Shown: positions 1 to 6,438 of the stretch, in pieces
Layout of the letters: each line of letters starts with the position of its first letter
Position numbering within the stretch: position 1 is the first letter of the stretch
Source: Alphaproteobacteria bacterium
GTDB taxonomy: Bacteria; Pseudomonadota; Alphaproteobacteria; CBDBCS01; JAHZLG01
Length of the DNA: 9,108 nt
Direction of reading: 5' to 3'
Assembly (NCBI GenBank): GCA_022599995.1
Contig: JAHZLG010000096.1
Coordinates: 1-9,108 of the forward strand
Notes under the pieces: model-generated
Told to the model about the DNA's origin: nothing
What the model saw: only the letters and a program-made list of their open reading frames with translations
The model's database searches: none
Translations under genes and position numbers: made by a program

Positions 1-399
1 AATGATTGCGGTCACTCTTCCCCAAACCTGTCCATGTTTGCGCGGATCGTAACCAGATACTTGAAGAGCTTTGTCATCCGTGGCGGTAAAGATAACCAGC
101 CGTCCTTTTTCGGGCGGAACGCTCCGATCAACGACGAGCACGTCCCCATCGAGCAGGGCATGGTCAATGCTCGTTTGATCGACAAAATCATCGACGCGAT
201 ACCGAAGAAAAAAGGTGCTCATCGGATTCCGCACGAGCTGACGATTGAGGTCAAGGCGACTCGATGGCTTTTGAGAGGCGTTGAGAACAGGGGTGGCAAA
301 CCCAATTGCGGCGGGTGACTCTTGTATGGAAAGCCATGACGCATCGGCATCGCGCGCACTATCAATCGGCAAATCAGAGGAGCAGAGTGCATGCGACAT
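1..399 (-). CDS. umuD: UmuD/LexA-like S24-fold protein, partial, catalytic residues apparently lost
   Basis: The minus frame is open from an ATG at 397-399 to the left edge (133 codons, C-terminus off-window). Visible family signatures are GFATP near residue 34 (UmuD cleavage region, CGFPSP in E. coli), DLNRQLVRNPMSTFF, LLDGDVLVVDRS and the C-terminal VWGRVTAII, in the order seen in UmuD, the accessory subunit of error-prone polymerase V. Where UmuD has the nucleophile motif GDSM, this protein has a slightly longer stretch reading VDDFVDQTSID. No lysine sits where UmuD K97 would align, and the segment before VWGRV is about 20 residues shorter than in E. coli UmuD. It is therefore either a pseudo-protease UmuD homologue or a decaying gene. 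A umuC partner may lie just left of the window (inference). The start is chosen because it gives about 33 residues before the Gly-Phe, close to UmuD, and no strong ribosome site is seen. An upstream extension as far as the in-frame TGA near 508 is possible. Confidence 0.75.
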   Translation of the reverse strand, partial: MSHALCSSDLPIDSARDADASWLSIQESPAAIGFATPVLNASQKPSSRLDLNRQLVRNPMSTFFLRYRVDDFVDQTSIDHALLDGDVLVVDRSVPPEKGRLVIFTATDDKALQVSGYDPRKHGQVWGRVTAII

Positions 400-667
400 G
401 GTGCCCCAAGGAAGGCCAGAGTAAGAAAGAATGGTATGGTATCCTGACGAACGTTCCCGCACGAGGGCACGACCTATGACATTGCCGACGAGGCGAGGGT
501 GATATGCTCAGGATGCCTCCGATCGTATGGCGAGCGCAGTGGATTGACAATAGCCCGCTGTCAGTGAATGGGCTATAAATAGCTTGATCTTTTTCTGTAG
601 ATGCAGGTGATGATCGATTCTCGGTGCCCGCTTTTGTGTCTTTGGTCTAAAACGGTGCGCGACAATC
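400..667. other. Intergenic leader between divergent umuD-like and methyltransferase genes
   Basis: No protein family is recognisable in this stretch in either orientation. It must hold the divergent promoters. An inverted repeat TAGCCC...GGGCTA spans about 550-575, directly followed by TATAAAT (574-580). A TTGACA lies at 544-549, but it is 24 nt from TATAAA, too far for a standard sigma70 promoter. A short GAACGTTC palindrome occurs at 449-456, about 50 nt upstream of the chosen umuD-like start. It resembles half of an SOS box, but no second half at a known alphaproteobacterial spacing is seen. Confidence 0.4.
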
Positions 668-1741
668 ATGTCGCCCCACCGCCTCGTTGTGTTTGAGGAT
701 TTCGGCAGACATTGCTTCCTCTTTCTCGACCATGGGATCAATCCTATGCAACACGACTTTGCGACCCAAGATCGAAGGGGCGAAAGCGTCGGAGGTGACC
801 AAGGCGCACAATCCACCACCGCTGCTCGAAGGTTGTTTTGTGCGGACAACCTCCTTGTGCTGCGCGCGATGGCAACGTGCTCGATTGATCTTGTGTACAT
901 GGACCCACCGTTCAATACCAACCGGCGATTTGTGGGATCGAAGGGAAGCCCAGCAGCGGGGGCGGGTTTCGACGATGTGTTTGGCACGCGAACAGAGGAC
1001 AAAGAAGACCATGCAAATTTGATACATATGTATCCCGAGATAGAACGCTTCCTTTCTCTCGCTACCCATTGGGGGCACAAGGGAAGTGGGCAATACCTTC
1101 TCTTTATGGCTGTCCGTTTGATCGAAGTGCGCCGCGTGTTACGTGAAACAGGAGCCCTATATCTGCACTGCGATTCAACCATGGCCCACTACTTGAAGAT
1201 TTTGCTCGATGGCATCTTTGGCGTAGAGCACCTGCGCAACGAGATCATCTGGTGCTATACAGGGCCGCAGCCATCAAGACAGTGGTATCCGCGCAAACAC
1301 GACAACCTTTTTTACGTGGCAAAGAGCGCGTCGCATTTCTTTGATGGTGATGCGGTGCGCATTCCCTCTCAATGGAATGCCCTAGGCGGCTTCGGCAATC
1401 CCGACGTGCCAAAGAAGAACCGTGGGAAGGTGCCCGAAGATTGGTGGCATATGACGTTTGGGCCGAATTCTAAGGAGCGGGTGGGCTATCCCACCCAAAA
1501 GCCACTGGCGTTATTGCATCGGATTATCGCGGCGAGCAGTCGAGAAGGAGAGACCGTGCTCGATCCGTTTTGTGGCAGTGCGACGACTCTTTTGGCCGCC
1601 GAAGCCCTGGGGCGCAATTGGATCGGCATTGATGTGTCGCCGCGCATTCATGACATACTCACGATGCGGCTTTCCCAAGCAGGGTATCCCCCATCTTTTG
1701 ACTACCAAAATATGCATGCGGGCGATCACGCCAAGGGGTAG
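668..1741 (+). CDS. Orphan beta-class site-specific DNA methyltransferase (N6-adenine or N4-cytosine)
   Basis: The product is an AdoMet-dependent enzyme that methylates an exocyclic amino group in a specific DNA sequence (N6_N4_Mtase family). Reading from the longest start, the N-terminal core motif FCADNLLVLR lies near residues 57-66, followed by the catalytic motif IV DPPFNTNR (79-86), LHCDSTMAHYLK (167-177), NEIIWCY (191-197), PRKHDNLFYVAKS (208-220), GKVPEDWW (253-260), SKERVGYPTQKPL (268-280) and the AdoMet-binding motif I DPFCGSATT (299-307), ending WIGIDVS. Motif IV before motif I defines the beta architecture. The family normally begins near residue 54, so the first ~53 residues are atypical; ATG 746 (Met27) is an equally plausible start and neither start has a clear ribosome site. 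It lacks the C-terminal extension of CcrM. No restriction endonuclease adjoins it. The target site cannot be read from sequence. Confidence 0.9.
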   Translation: MSPHRLVVFEDFGRHCFLFLDHGINPMQHDFATQDRRGESVGGDQGAQSTTAARRLFCADNLLVLRAMATCSIDLVYMDPPFNTNRRFVGSKGSPAAGAGFDDVFGTRTEDKEDHANLIHMYPEIERFLSLATHWGHKGSGQYLLFMAVRLIEVRRVLRETGALYLHCDSTMAHYLKILLDGIFGVEHLRNEIIWCYTGPQPSRQWYPRKHDNLFYVAKSASHFFDGDAVRIPSQWNALGGFGNPDVPKKNRGKVPEDWWHMTFGPNSKERVGYPTQKPLALLHRIIAASSREGETVLDPFCGSATTLLAAEALGRNWIGIDVSPRIHDILTMRLSQAGYPPSFDYQNMHAGDHAKG

Positions 1742-1771
1742 AGGCGGGGCTCCGGTTGGAATAGTCGAGGC

Positions 1772-1785
1772 GTTTCACGTGAAAC
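1772..1785. other. parS centromere-like site (copy 1, intergenic)
   Basis: GTTTCACGTGAAAC is an exact match to the 14-bp core of the bacterial chromosomal parS consensus (TGTTTCACGTGAAACA), bound by ParB/Spo0J. The perfect palindrome extends to 18 bp here (1770-1787, GC on each flank). It lies in the convergent gap between the 3' ends of the methyltransferase gene and ccmH, so it constrains no promoter or reading frame. ParB loads at such sites and spreads over flanking DNA for origin segregation. Identity to the core is direct; function is inferred from the known motif. Confidence 0.85.
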
Positions 1786-1835
1786 GCACACCGCACCGCA
1801 CCGCACAGACCGGCACCACCCCGCACCGACCGGCC
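1786..1835. repeat. CACCG-type short repeats in convergent gap
   Basis: Immediately after the parS core the plus strand carries three consecutive CACCG-type 5-mers, then further degenerate copies (CGGCACC, CCGCACCGACCGG), ending in the 8-bp palindrome CCGGCCGG. There is no T-run, so it is not a convincing intrinsic terminator for either converging gene. Confidence 0.5.
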
Positions 1836-1837
1836 GG

Positions 1838-2428
1838 CTAGTGTTTTGGACGGCAGTACCAGACGACGAGCATTCCCGCGACCATGCCGACGATCACCAT
1901 GATCCACAACGGCAAGACAGAGTGAGAGCGGGGAGAAAAGGCAATGTATTCTCCGTATTGCTCGATCAGGTATGATTCGATCGCCGCCGGGGAATCACCC
2001 CGTTGCAGCCGCTCGCGAATCAGAATGCGGATGTCTAGGGCGAATTGGGCATTCGAATCAGCAACAGACTGGCCATCACAAGTAAGACAACGCAACTGGG
2101 TTTCGAGGTCGCGGGCAGCAATCTCTTGGGTTGCACTCAAGGGAGGCAAAGAGACGGTTGTTGCCTCCGATACTGAGCCAGATGAGTTTGAGGCAGATGA
2201 ATCTGAGGCAGATGAATCTGAGCCAGACAAGTCTGTGCCAGATGAGTCTGTTGCAGACGTATTTATTGCCGATGGCGATAGCTGCGTGGCGACAGAGACC
2301 TCCGCACGCGACTCAAGGGAGGCCAAGGCAAAGGAGGCCAAGGCAAGGGAGGCGATGCCAAGCAAGGGCAGCAAGAACCCTCGGGGCCGCGGCAACGAGC
2401 GCAGAGACAACGACTGCAACGAGACCAT
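1838..2428 (-). CDS. ccmH: CcmH, cytochrome c biogenesis thiol-disulfide protein
   Basis: CcmH takes part in reduction and presentation of the CXXCH thiols of apocytochrome c at the periplasmic face. From ATG 2428 the protein is 196 aa: a hydrophobic N-terminal export segment (about 16-40), a Ser/Thr/Asp-rich linker (about 52-92), the conserved QLRCLTCDGQSVADS motif with Cys114 and Cys117 and the following ALDIR helix, then a C-terminal membrane helix (about 173-190). It lacks a C-terminal TPR domain, so a separate ccmI would be expected, but none follows. It is longer than usual short CcmH proteins (about 130-160 aa) because of the linker, encoded by 15-bp tandem repeats. It is last in the block, 34 nt after the ccmG stop. 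The frame is open further upstream to 2521, but that would overlap ccmG. The start is uncertain and has no clear ribosome site. Confidence 0.93.
   Translation of the reverse strand: MVSLQSLSLRSLPRPRGFLLPLLGIASLALASFALASLESRAEVSVATQLSPSAINTSATDSSGTDLSGSDSSASDSSASNSSGSVSEATTVSLPPLSATQEIAARDLETQLRCLTCDGQSVADSNAQFALDIRILIRERLQRGDSPAAIESYLIEQYGEYIAFSPRSHSVLPLWIMVIVGMVAGMLVVWYCRPKH
2175..2279 (-). repeat. 15-bp tandem repeat encoding the Ser/Asp linker of CcmH
   Basis: Seven consecutive 15-bp units lie on the plus strand, starting at 2175, 2190, 2205, 2220, 2235, 2250 and 2265. Units 2 and 3 are identical (GAGGCAGATGAATCT) and the outer ones diverge. The 15-bp period keeps frame and, on the minus strand, gives pentapeptides such as SDSSA, SNSSG and TDLSG between the CcmH membrane anchor and its LRCxxC motif. 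Confidence 0.93.
2296..2360. repeat. Imperfect AAGGCAAGGGAGG repeats in the ccmH signal region
   Basis: The plus strand shows AGGGAGGCCAAGGCAAAGGAGG followed by closely similar 15-bp copies (CCAAGGCAAGGGAGG, GCCAAGCAAGGG). On the coding strand this gives the alternating LALAS / FALAS hydrophobic pattern of the N-terminal membrane segment. It may be slippage within an already low-complexity signal sequence. Confidence 0.5.
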
Positions 2429-2462
2429 GTGCGAAAAATGCTTCACAGTGAAGGAGACCCGA

Positions 2463-3017
2463 TCACAACAGCAGAGGAAGCAAGGATTGGCGGATGAGGG
2501 CGGGGGTAAGAATGCCCACATGCCGCCAGATCATCACGCCATCGCGGATAACAAGGCTCTCGGGGACACCATAGACGCCCAATTCGATGCCAATGCGATT
2601 GTTGGTGTCCACGAGCACCTCAGTGTAAGGGTTGCCGTGCTGCATCAGCCACGCTTCGGTGTCGACGGGGGTGTCGTTCCATGCGATCCCAATGATCCGA
2701 TGATTGCCTGCGGCAAGCTCCGTCAGAAAGGGGTGCTCGGCAAGGCAGGGCACACACCACGAAGCGAACACGTTCACGATAACGGTTCCCGAAGTCTCGC
2801 CAAACAGATCACCGGATTGGCGAAGATCGCCGCCCAAGGTGTACCCCGAAAAAGCTGGGAGGGGTTTGCCAATCAGAGGGCTCAGTGCGGGGGTGTCACG
2901 TGATGTGGTGAGCTGGAACGCGAGCGCAGGCAACAACAAAATGACCACCACAAAGGGCACGATTTTCCATCGATGGCGGAACACGACGTCAGAGGGAGGA
3001 TTTGAAAAGAAACGCAT
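2463..3017 (-). CDS. ccmG: CcmG (DsbE), periplasmic membrane-anchored thioredoxin-like protein
   Basis: CcmG is a thiol-disulfide oxidoreductase that keeps apocytochrome c cysteines reduced for haem ligation. From ATG 3017 it has 184 aa, typical of the family: an N-terminal membrane anchor (about 18-36), a linker, the IGKPLPAFSG entry motif (49-58), the thioredoxin active site WCVPC (Cys88, Cys91) in VNVFASWCVPCLAEHP, IGIAWND (109-115), and GVYGVPES with the cis-proline (Pro152). A GTG four codons upstream (3029) is an alternative start. It lies between ccmF (190-200 nt upstream, with the CTAG repeat array in the gap) and ccmH. No Shine-Dalgarno is evident. Confidence 0.95.
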   Translation of the reverse strand: MRFFSNPPSDVVFRHRWKIVPFVVVILLLPALAFQLTTSRDTPALSPLIGKPLPAFSGYTLGGDLRQSGDLFGETSGTVIVNVFASWCVPCLAEHPFLTELAAGNHRIIGIAWNDTPVDTEAWLMQHGNPYTEVLVDTNNRIGIELGVYGVPESLVIRDGVMIWRHVGILTPALIRQSLLPLLL

Positions 3018-3069
3018 CGCAGAAGGCACACCGCAACCGAAAAAGAGGGCAATGGCCGGAGGAACAATG

Positions 3070-3210
3070 AGGCTTGCCTACTAGTAGGCAAGCCTACTAG
3101 CAGGCAAGCCTACTAGCAGGCAAGCCTACTAGTAGGCAAGCTAGCTAGCAGGCAAGCTAGCTAGCAGGCACAGGAAAGCAGGCACAGGCAAGCTAGCTTG
3201 CTCGCTAGCT
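3070..3210. repeat. CTAG-centred palindromic 16-bp repeat array between ccmF and ccmG
   Basis: Units with the 16-bp period begin at 3088, 3104, 3120, 3136 and 3152, in two subtypes: GCAAGCCTACTAG(C/T)AG and GCAAGCTAGCTAGCAG. They are followed by degenerate copies to 3210. The array opens with a 26-bp perfect palindrome (3070-3095) centred on ACTAGT and ends with the perfect palindrome GCAAGCTAGCTTGC (3188-3201) plus an AGCTAGC/GCTAGCT stem (3191-3210). I count ten CTAG tetramers in about 140 bp; CTAG is usually under-represented in proteobacterial genomes. It starts 5 nt after the ccmF stop. It could fold into stem-loops in the ccm transcript, affecting stability or downstream ccmG expression (inference). 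There is no T-run as in an intrinsic terminator and no CRISPR-like spacers. Confidence 0.93.
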
Positions 3211-3214
3211 GCGA

Positions 3215-5548
3215 TTACCCCACCGGGTGTTTTTTTCGCAAGAAGAAAGCGGCAAGCCCTCCGATGACGCCAAGCATCACGCCGAACCAGATCAAGGGAA
3301 TCCCGGGGCGATAATGCAGCTGAACGAGTGTCTCAGCGGCCTGCCCTTGAGAGGCAGTGCCCTCTGTTTCTGTGTTGCCAAGAACGGCATAGAGATCACG
3401 CAGGCCATTGGTATGGATGTCCGCCTCGGATGTCACTGTCTGCTGGGGAGGCGGATACAGGAAAAGAGACGGCTTCAACACGAAAGCAGTCCCTGTCGCC
3501 GTGCGGAACTCAAGGGAGACCTCACGGACAAAATAATTCTGGGCGCGATAGTAACGCTCCTCGCGCAGGTGCACCTCGTAACCGACAAAAGTGTCGGCCT
3601 GCTGCGGCGTAAGCACCAGCGTCTTCGAAACAGAGAACCCCTCGGCCAACACGATGCCCAAGATGACAACCCCAAGGGCCAAATGCCCAAGGATCATGCC
3701 CCAAGACGAAGACAAGTCGCGCAGAAGTTTTGGCGTAACGGAAAACGCACGCGCGCCAACAGGGCGTTGCCGCCAGAGGGTGGTGATTTGCATGCAACCC
3801 GAAACGAGCAAGGCCAGCGCACAGCCGAACCCGGCCACGATGCCAATGTTTTTGCCCAACCCAAAGACGCGCAACGAAGAAAGCGCATCAACATCAGACG
3901 AAGCGGGTGGAGGGACGAGAACGATGGCCGCAAACACCGCAGTCCCAATGCCGAAAGCCCCGAGAATGACCCAAATCTTTCGTTGCTGGCGGGGTGAGAC
4001 AGCCGTTGCCGAAGAAGAACGAAGACGCCACCGAGCGTAGGGAAAGATCGATGCCAAAAGTGCAGCAACCAAGAACAGAGGAACAACTGTCGTGTTGAAC
4101 CAAGGGGCACCGATGGAAAGCTTTGAGTGCAGTATCGATTCGGCAACATAAGGATACAGCGTGCCGATCAGAATGATCACCGCAGCAGAGACGAGCAGGT
4201 AATTGTTCAAGACCATGCCATACTGTCTTTCGAACATAGGCTCTAGAATGCTACGAAGCCTGCTCGGTGGTGTCACGGGAAATACGGCTGCCCCCTGAGA
4301 CTGTGATGGCTGAGTCGAGAATGCGCTCGCCCCGCTGCCGATTGGCGTGCTTTTCGATGGCAACCCCGGCGGCGGCGTGTCCGACGTCGCGTCGCGTCCC
4401 GATTCTGGGGGAGAGTAAAAACAAAGAAAGCCCGTGCCTGCTAGGGCGGTGATCGCAAAGATGCTCATAAACCAGATGCCACGCGTCGAGTCAGTCGCAA
4501 AGGCGTGCACCGAGGTCAGTAATCCCGACCGCACCAGAAACAGACCAACAAGGCAAAACAGATACCCCAACAAAGCCAGCAACAACGTCCACGTGTGAAA
4601 GGCGTCCTTGCGACGCAAAACGATCAACGAATGCAAGAGTGCCGTCATCAACAGCCATGGCATAAGGGCGGTGTTTTCCACGGGGTCCCAGAACCAGTAC
4701 CCTCCCCATCCTAATTCGTTGTATGCCCACCACGATCCGAGGGCGATCCCTGCGGTCAAGAACGTCCAACCGATGGTGACCCAAGGCATGACCAATGCGG
4801 CCCACCCCCGCGTGACGAAATTGGTGCGCATCGCCGCAAAAGCATGGGCAAAGACCACCGCCAGACAGACATAGCCTCCGTAGAGCAACGGCGGATGAAT
4901 CGCCAAACCGAAATGCTGTAACAACGGATTCAACCCGAGTCCCTCGTGGGGCACAACGAGCAACCGTTCAAAAGGATTCGAAGCCGACAGCAAGTAGACG
5001 ACAAACATCATACTGATCGTGCTAAGCCCGATAAGAAGGTAGGCAAGGTAGGCAACCGGTATCGGTGCAGGGGAAGTCGGGTTTGCCTTGCTCGTTACAT
5101 CATCGGGGTGCACGCCGTGTTGTACCTCTGTCAAAGAGGCGGTTGCCCCCACGCGGCCCTGGCAACGCATCGTTTGGCGGATGGCGAGGAATGCAACCAA
5201 GGCAAACATGGCATTCCACAGCAAAAAAGAGCCCTCGTGATTGCCCCACGTCCCACTGATCTTGTACAGCAAGGGCTTCAGCGTGTGCGAATTGGAGGCC
5301 ACCACCGCCAGCCGAAGATCACTGATGACGAAGGAGTACACCAAGGCAAAGAAGGCAAAGCACAGTGAGAAGCAAAGCAACGCACTGCCGTATCTTGCCA
5401 GTGACGTGAGGCTTTGTTGGACTGCTGCGCGCGACGCGTGGTGCGGGCGCATTTTGCTATGCCAAACGCTAAACCCGCCAAAAAGGATCAGAGTGCCACA
5501 GATAACGGCACCAAGTACCAAGCCAGCGTTCGCAATTTCAATGAGCAT
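3215..5548 (-). CDS. ccmF: CcmF, haem lyase subunit of System I cytochrome c maturation
   Basis: CcmF is the polytopic inner-membrane component that accepts haem from holo-CcmE and ligates it to apocytochrome c with CcmH/CcmI. Signatures include SGTWGNHEGSFLLW (98-111), NPLLQHFGLAIHPP with conserved His212/His218 (207-220), the tryptophan-rich WWD signature from GSWWAYNELG (271-280) to WFWDPVEN (285-292), and many membrane helices to a C-terminal hairpin before RKKH. At 777 aa it exceeds the common ~640-670 aa. Extra length lies in hydrophilic insertions at about 128-163 and 381-432 (Ser/Pro/Thr-rich), so the core looks intact. Start ATG 5548 precedes a normal family N-terminus; no ribosome site is visible. 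Unusually for a ccm block, gaps of about 250 and 190-200 nt separate it from ccmE and ccmG, so it may have its own promoter. Confidence 0.97.
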   Translation of the reverse strand: MLIEIANAGLVLGAVICGTLILFGGFSVWHSKMRPHHASRAAVQQSLTSLARYGSALLCFSLCFAFFALVYSFVISDLRLAVVASNSHTLKPLLYKISGTWGNHEGSFLLWNAMFALVAFLAIRQTMRCQGRVGATASLTEVQHGVHPDDVTSKANPTSPAPIPVAYLAYLLIGLSTISMMFVVYLLSASNPFERLLVVPHEGLGLNPLLQHFGLAIHPPLLYGGYVCLAVVFAHAFAAMRTNFVTRGWAALVMPWVTIGWTFLTAGIALGSWWAYNELGWGGYWFWDPVENTALMPWLLMTALLHSLIVLRRKDAFHTWTLLLALLGYLFCLVGLFLVRSGLLTSVHAFATDSTRGIWFMSIFAITALAGTGFLCFYSPPESGRDATSDTPPPGLPSKSTPIGSGASAFSTQPSQSQGAAVFPVTPPSRLRSILEPMFERQYGMVLNNYLLVSAAVIILIGTLYPYVAESILHSKLSIGAPWFNTTVVPLFLVAALLASIFPYARWRLRSSSATAVSPRQQRKIWVILGAFGIGTAVFAAIVLVPPPASSDVDALSSLRVFGLGKNIGIVAGFGCALALLVSGCMQITTLWRQRPVGARAFSVTPKLLRDLSSSWGMILGHLALGVVILGIVLAEGFSVSKTLVLTPQQADTFVGYEVHLREERYYRAQNYFVREVSLEFRTATGTAFVLKPSLFLYPPPQQTVTSEADIHTNGLRDLYAVLGNTETEGTASQGQAAETLVQLHYRPGIPLIWFGVMLGVIGGLAAFFLRKKHPVG

Positions 5549-5795
5549 TATGCCGTGATGTTAGGCTGGATCAGCTTGCAAGGGGGAAGGGAAAGCAATA
5601 CCGCAGGAATGCAAAGAAGACGGGGGCGTGATAACAACAACCGGTCATGATGCCCTTAATGATGTCCTTGGTCATGGTCGGTGAGGCAATCGGTGAGGCC
5701 AAGCGATGAAGGTAATCGGTGAGGCCAATCAGTGAGGGCGGCATCACAAATCGCCGCGTCGAGTTGTCAGGCGGCCGTGTTGGGGTCAGTTGGGG
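5549..5795. other. Repeat-bearing spacer between ccmE and ccmF
   Basis: This 247-nt gap has no recognisable gene. It contains three exact copies of TCGGTGAGGC at 5678-5687, 5690-5699 and 5716-5725, plus a variant ATCAGTGAGGG at 5728-5738. A direct tandem duplication TTGGGGTCAG occurs at 5780-5789 and 5790-5799, the second copy including the ccmE stop codon. The first two TCGGTGAGGC copies are 12 bp apart. These could be regulatory half-sites upstream of ccmF or simply slippage products. Confidence 0.75.
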
Positions 5796-6236
5796 TCAGT
5801 ATGGGTTGCTGTTACTGCTCTTGCGCGGGATCGCCGCGGGGTCACCAGATGCGGCAGGGCGATAGTTTTCGTCGTGCTTTGCGAGCACCTCGGAGGCAGT
5901 GAGCACACGGCGTCGAGTGTCCCAAGTTCCAATCGCGATGACCGTTTGTCCTTCTCGGAACAGATCAGGGAGGATGCCAACAAATGTCACCGTCACCTCC
6001 TGTTGGTCGTCTTCGACCGTGAACTGATGCATGCCTCTTGCTCGGGAGACACTGCCTGTTTTGACGATGCCTCCTAGACGCACGCGCTCGGAAGATGGGA
6101 GTGCCAGCAATTCCGCGGGCAAGACAAAATAAGTAACCGATGAGCTGAAGCCCCAAAGGATCAATCCAACGGCAAGAGTCGCCCCGAACAGAAGCCCCAG
6201 AGTGGCACGGAGACGTTGTTTGACTTTGAAGTGCAT
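5796..6236 (-). CDS. ccmE: CcmE, periplasmic haem chaperone
   Basis: CcmE covalently binds haem delivered via CcmC/CcmD and passes it to CcmF. The 146-aa protein has an N-terminal membrane anchor (about 12-30), the OB-fold segment RLGGIVKTGSVSR (53-65), VTFVGILPDLFREGQTVIAIG (83-103), and the haem-binding motif LAKHDENYRP with the attaching residue His121 and the usual nearby tyrosine (Tyr125). The tail is short and Ser/Asn-rich. Length and motifs are fully normal, so activity is expected. It follows ccmD by 48 nt on the same strand. ATG 6236 gives the expected N-terminus (MHFKVKQRLR); no strong ribosome site is seen. Confidence 0.97.
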   Translation of the reverse strand: MHFKVKQRLRATLGLLFGATLAVGLILWGFSSSVTYFVLPAELLALPSSERVRLGGIVKTGSVSRARGMHQFTVEDDQQEVTVTFVGILPDLFREGQTVIAIGTWDTRRRVLTASEVLAKHDENYRPAASGDPAAIPRKSSNSNPY

Positions 6237-6284
6237 GAATTTAGGTGCGCACGGGAAAACGAATCCGGCAATTAGGCCAGAGAA

Positions 6285-6419
6285 TCAAGATTGAGAACCT
6301 GTGTTTTTGCGCTGTCTTCGCACCCGTCGTGCCGCGACGAGGGACTGCACAACCAGCCCGCCCACGATCAAGAAGGTGATTCCATAGCTAGCAAGGACAA
6401 AGACAGACACATCGACCAT
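6285..6419 (-). CDS. ccmD: CcmD, small membrane haem-exporter protein
   Basis: This 44-residue single-pass protein (MVDVSVFVLASYGITF...) assists release of holo-CcmE from the CcmABC complex. It shows the CcmD pattern: a short N-terminus, an aromatic/Tyr-Gly in FVLASYGITFLIVGGLV forming the membrane helix, then a basic tail AARRVRRQRK. It begins 19 nt after the ccmC stop and ends 48 nt before ccmE, the canonical position. ATG 6419 is preferred over a longer in-frame extension overlapping ccmC, because the extension has no family resemblance. GGGGG about 13 nt upstream may be a weak ribosome site. Confidence 0.88.
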   Translation of the reverse strand: MVDVSVFVLASYGITFLIVGGLVVQSLVAARRVRRQRKNTGSQS

Positions 6420-6438
6420 GATCAGAACACCCCCAAGC

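Noticed and set aside
34..318. Plus-strand open frame of 94 codons at the left edge
   Set aside because: It is the antisense shadow of the UmuD-like gene, whose minus-strand translation matches several conserved family motifs.
449..456. GAACGTTC as an SOS box for the umuD-like gene
   Set aside because: No second half-site at the spacing of a known alphaproteobacterial LexA box (GTTC-N7-GTTC) is present.
1..2830. GATC frequency about twice random expectation (about 25 counted by eye in 2.8 kb)
   Set aside because: GATC is commonly frequent in proteobacterial coding sequence, and the methyltransferase's target is unknown, so no link can be claimed.
2896..2903. TCACGTGA in ccmG as a third parS
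   Set aside because: Only the central eight bases match; the flanking positions diverge from the parS consensus, so it is too weak to call.
1944..2903. Long plus-strand open frame of 319 codons opposite ccmH and ccmG
   Set aside because: Its translation matches no family, while the minus strand encodes clear CcmH and CcmG with WCVPC and LRCxxC motifs.
3070..3210. CRISPR array
   Set aside because: Units are contiguous 16-bp repeats without unique spacers and no cas genes are present.
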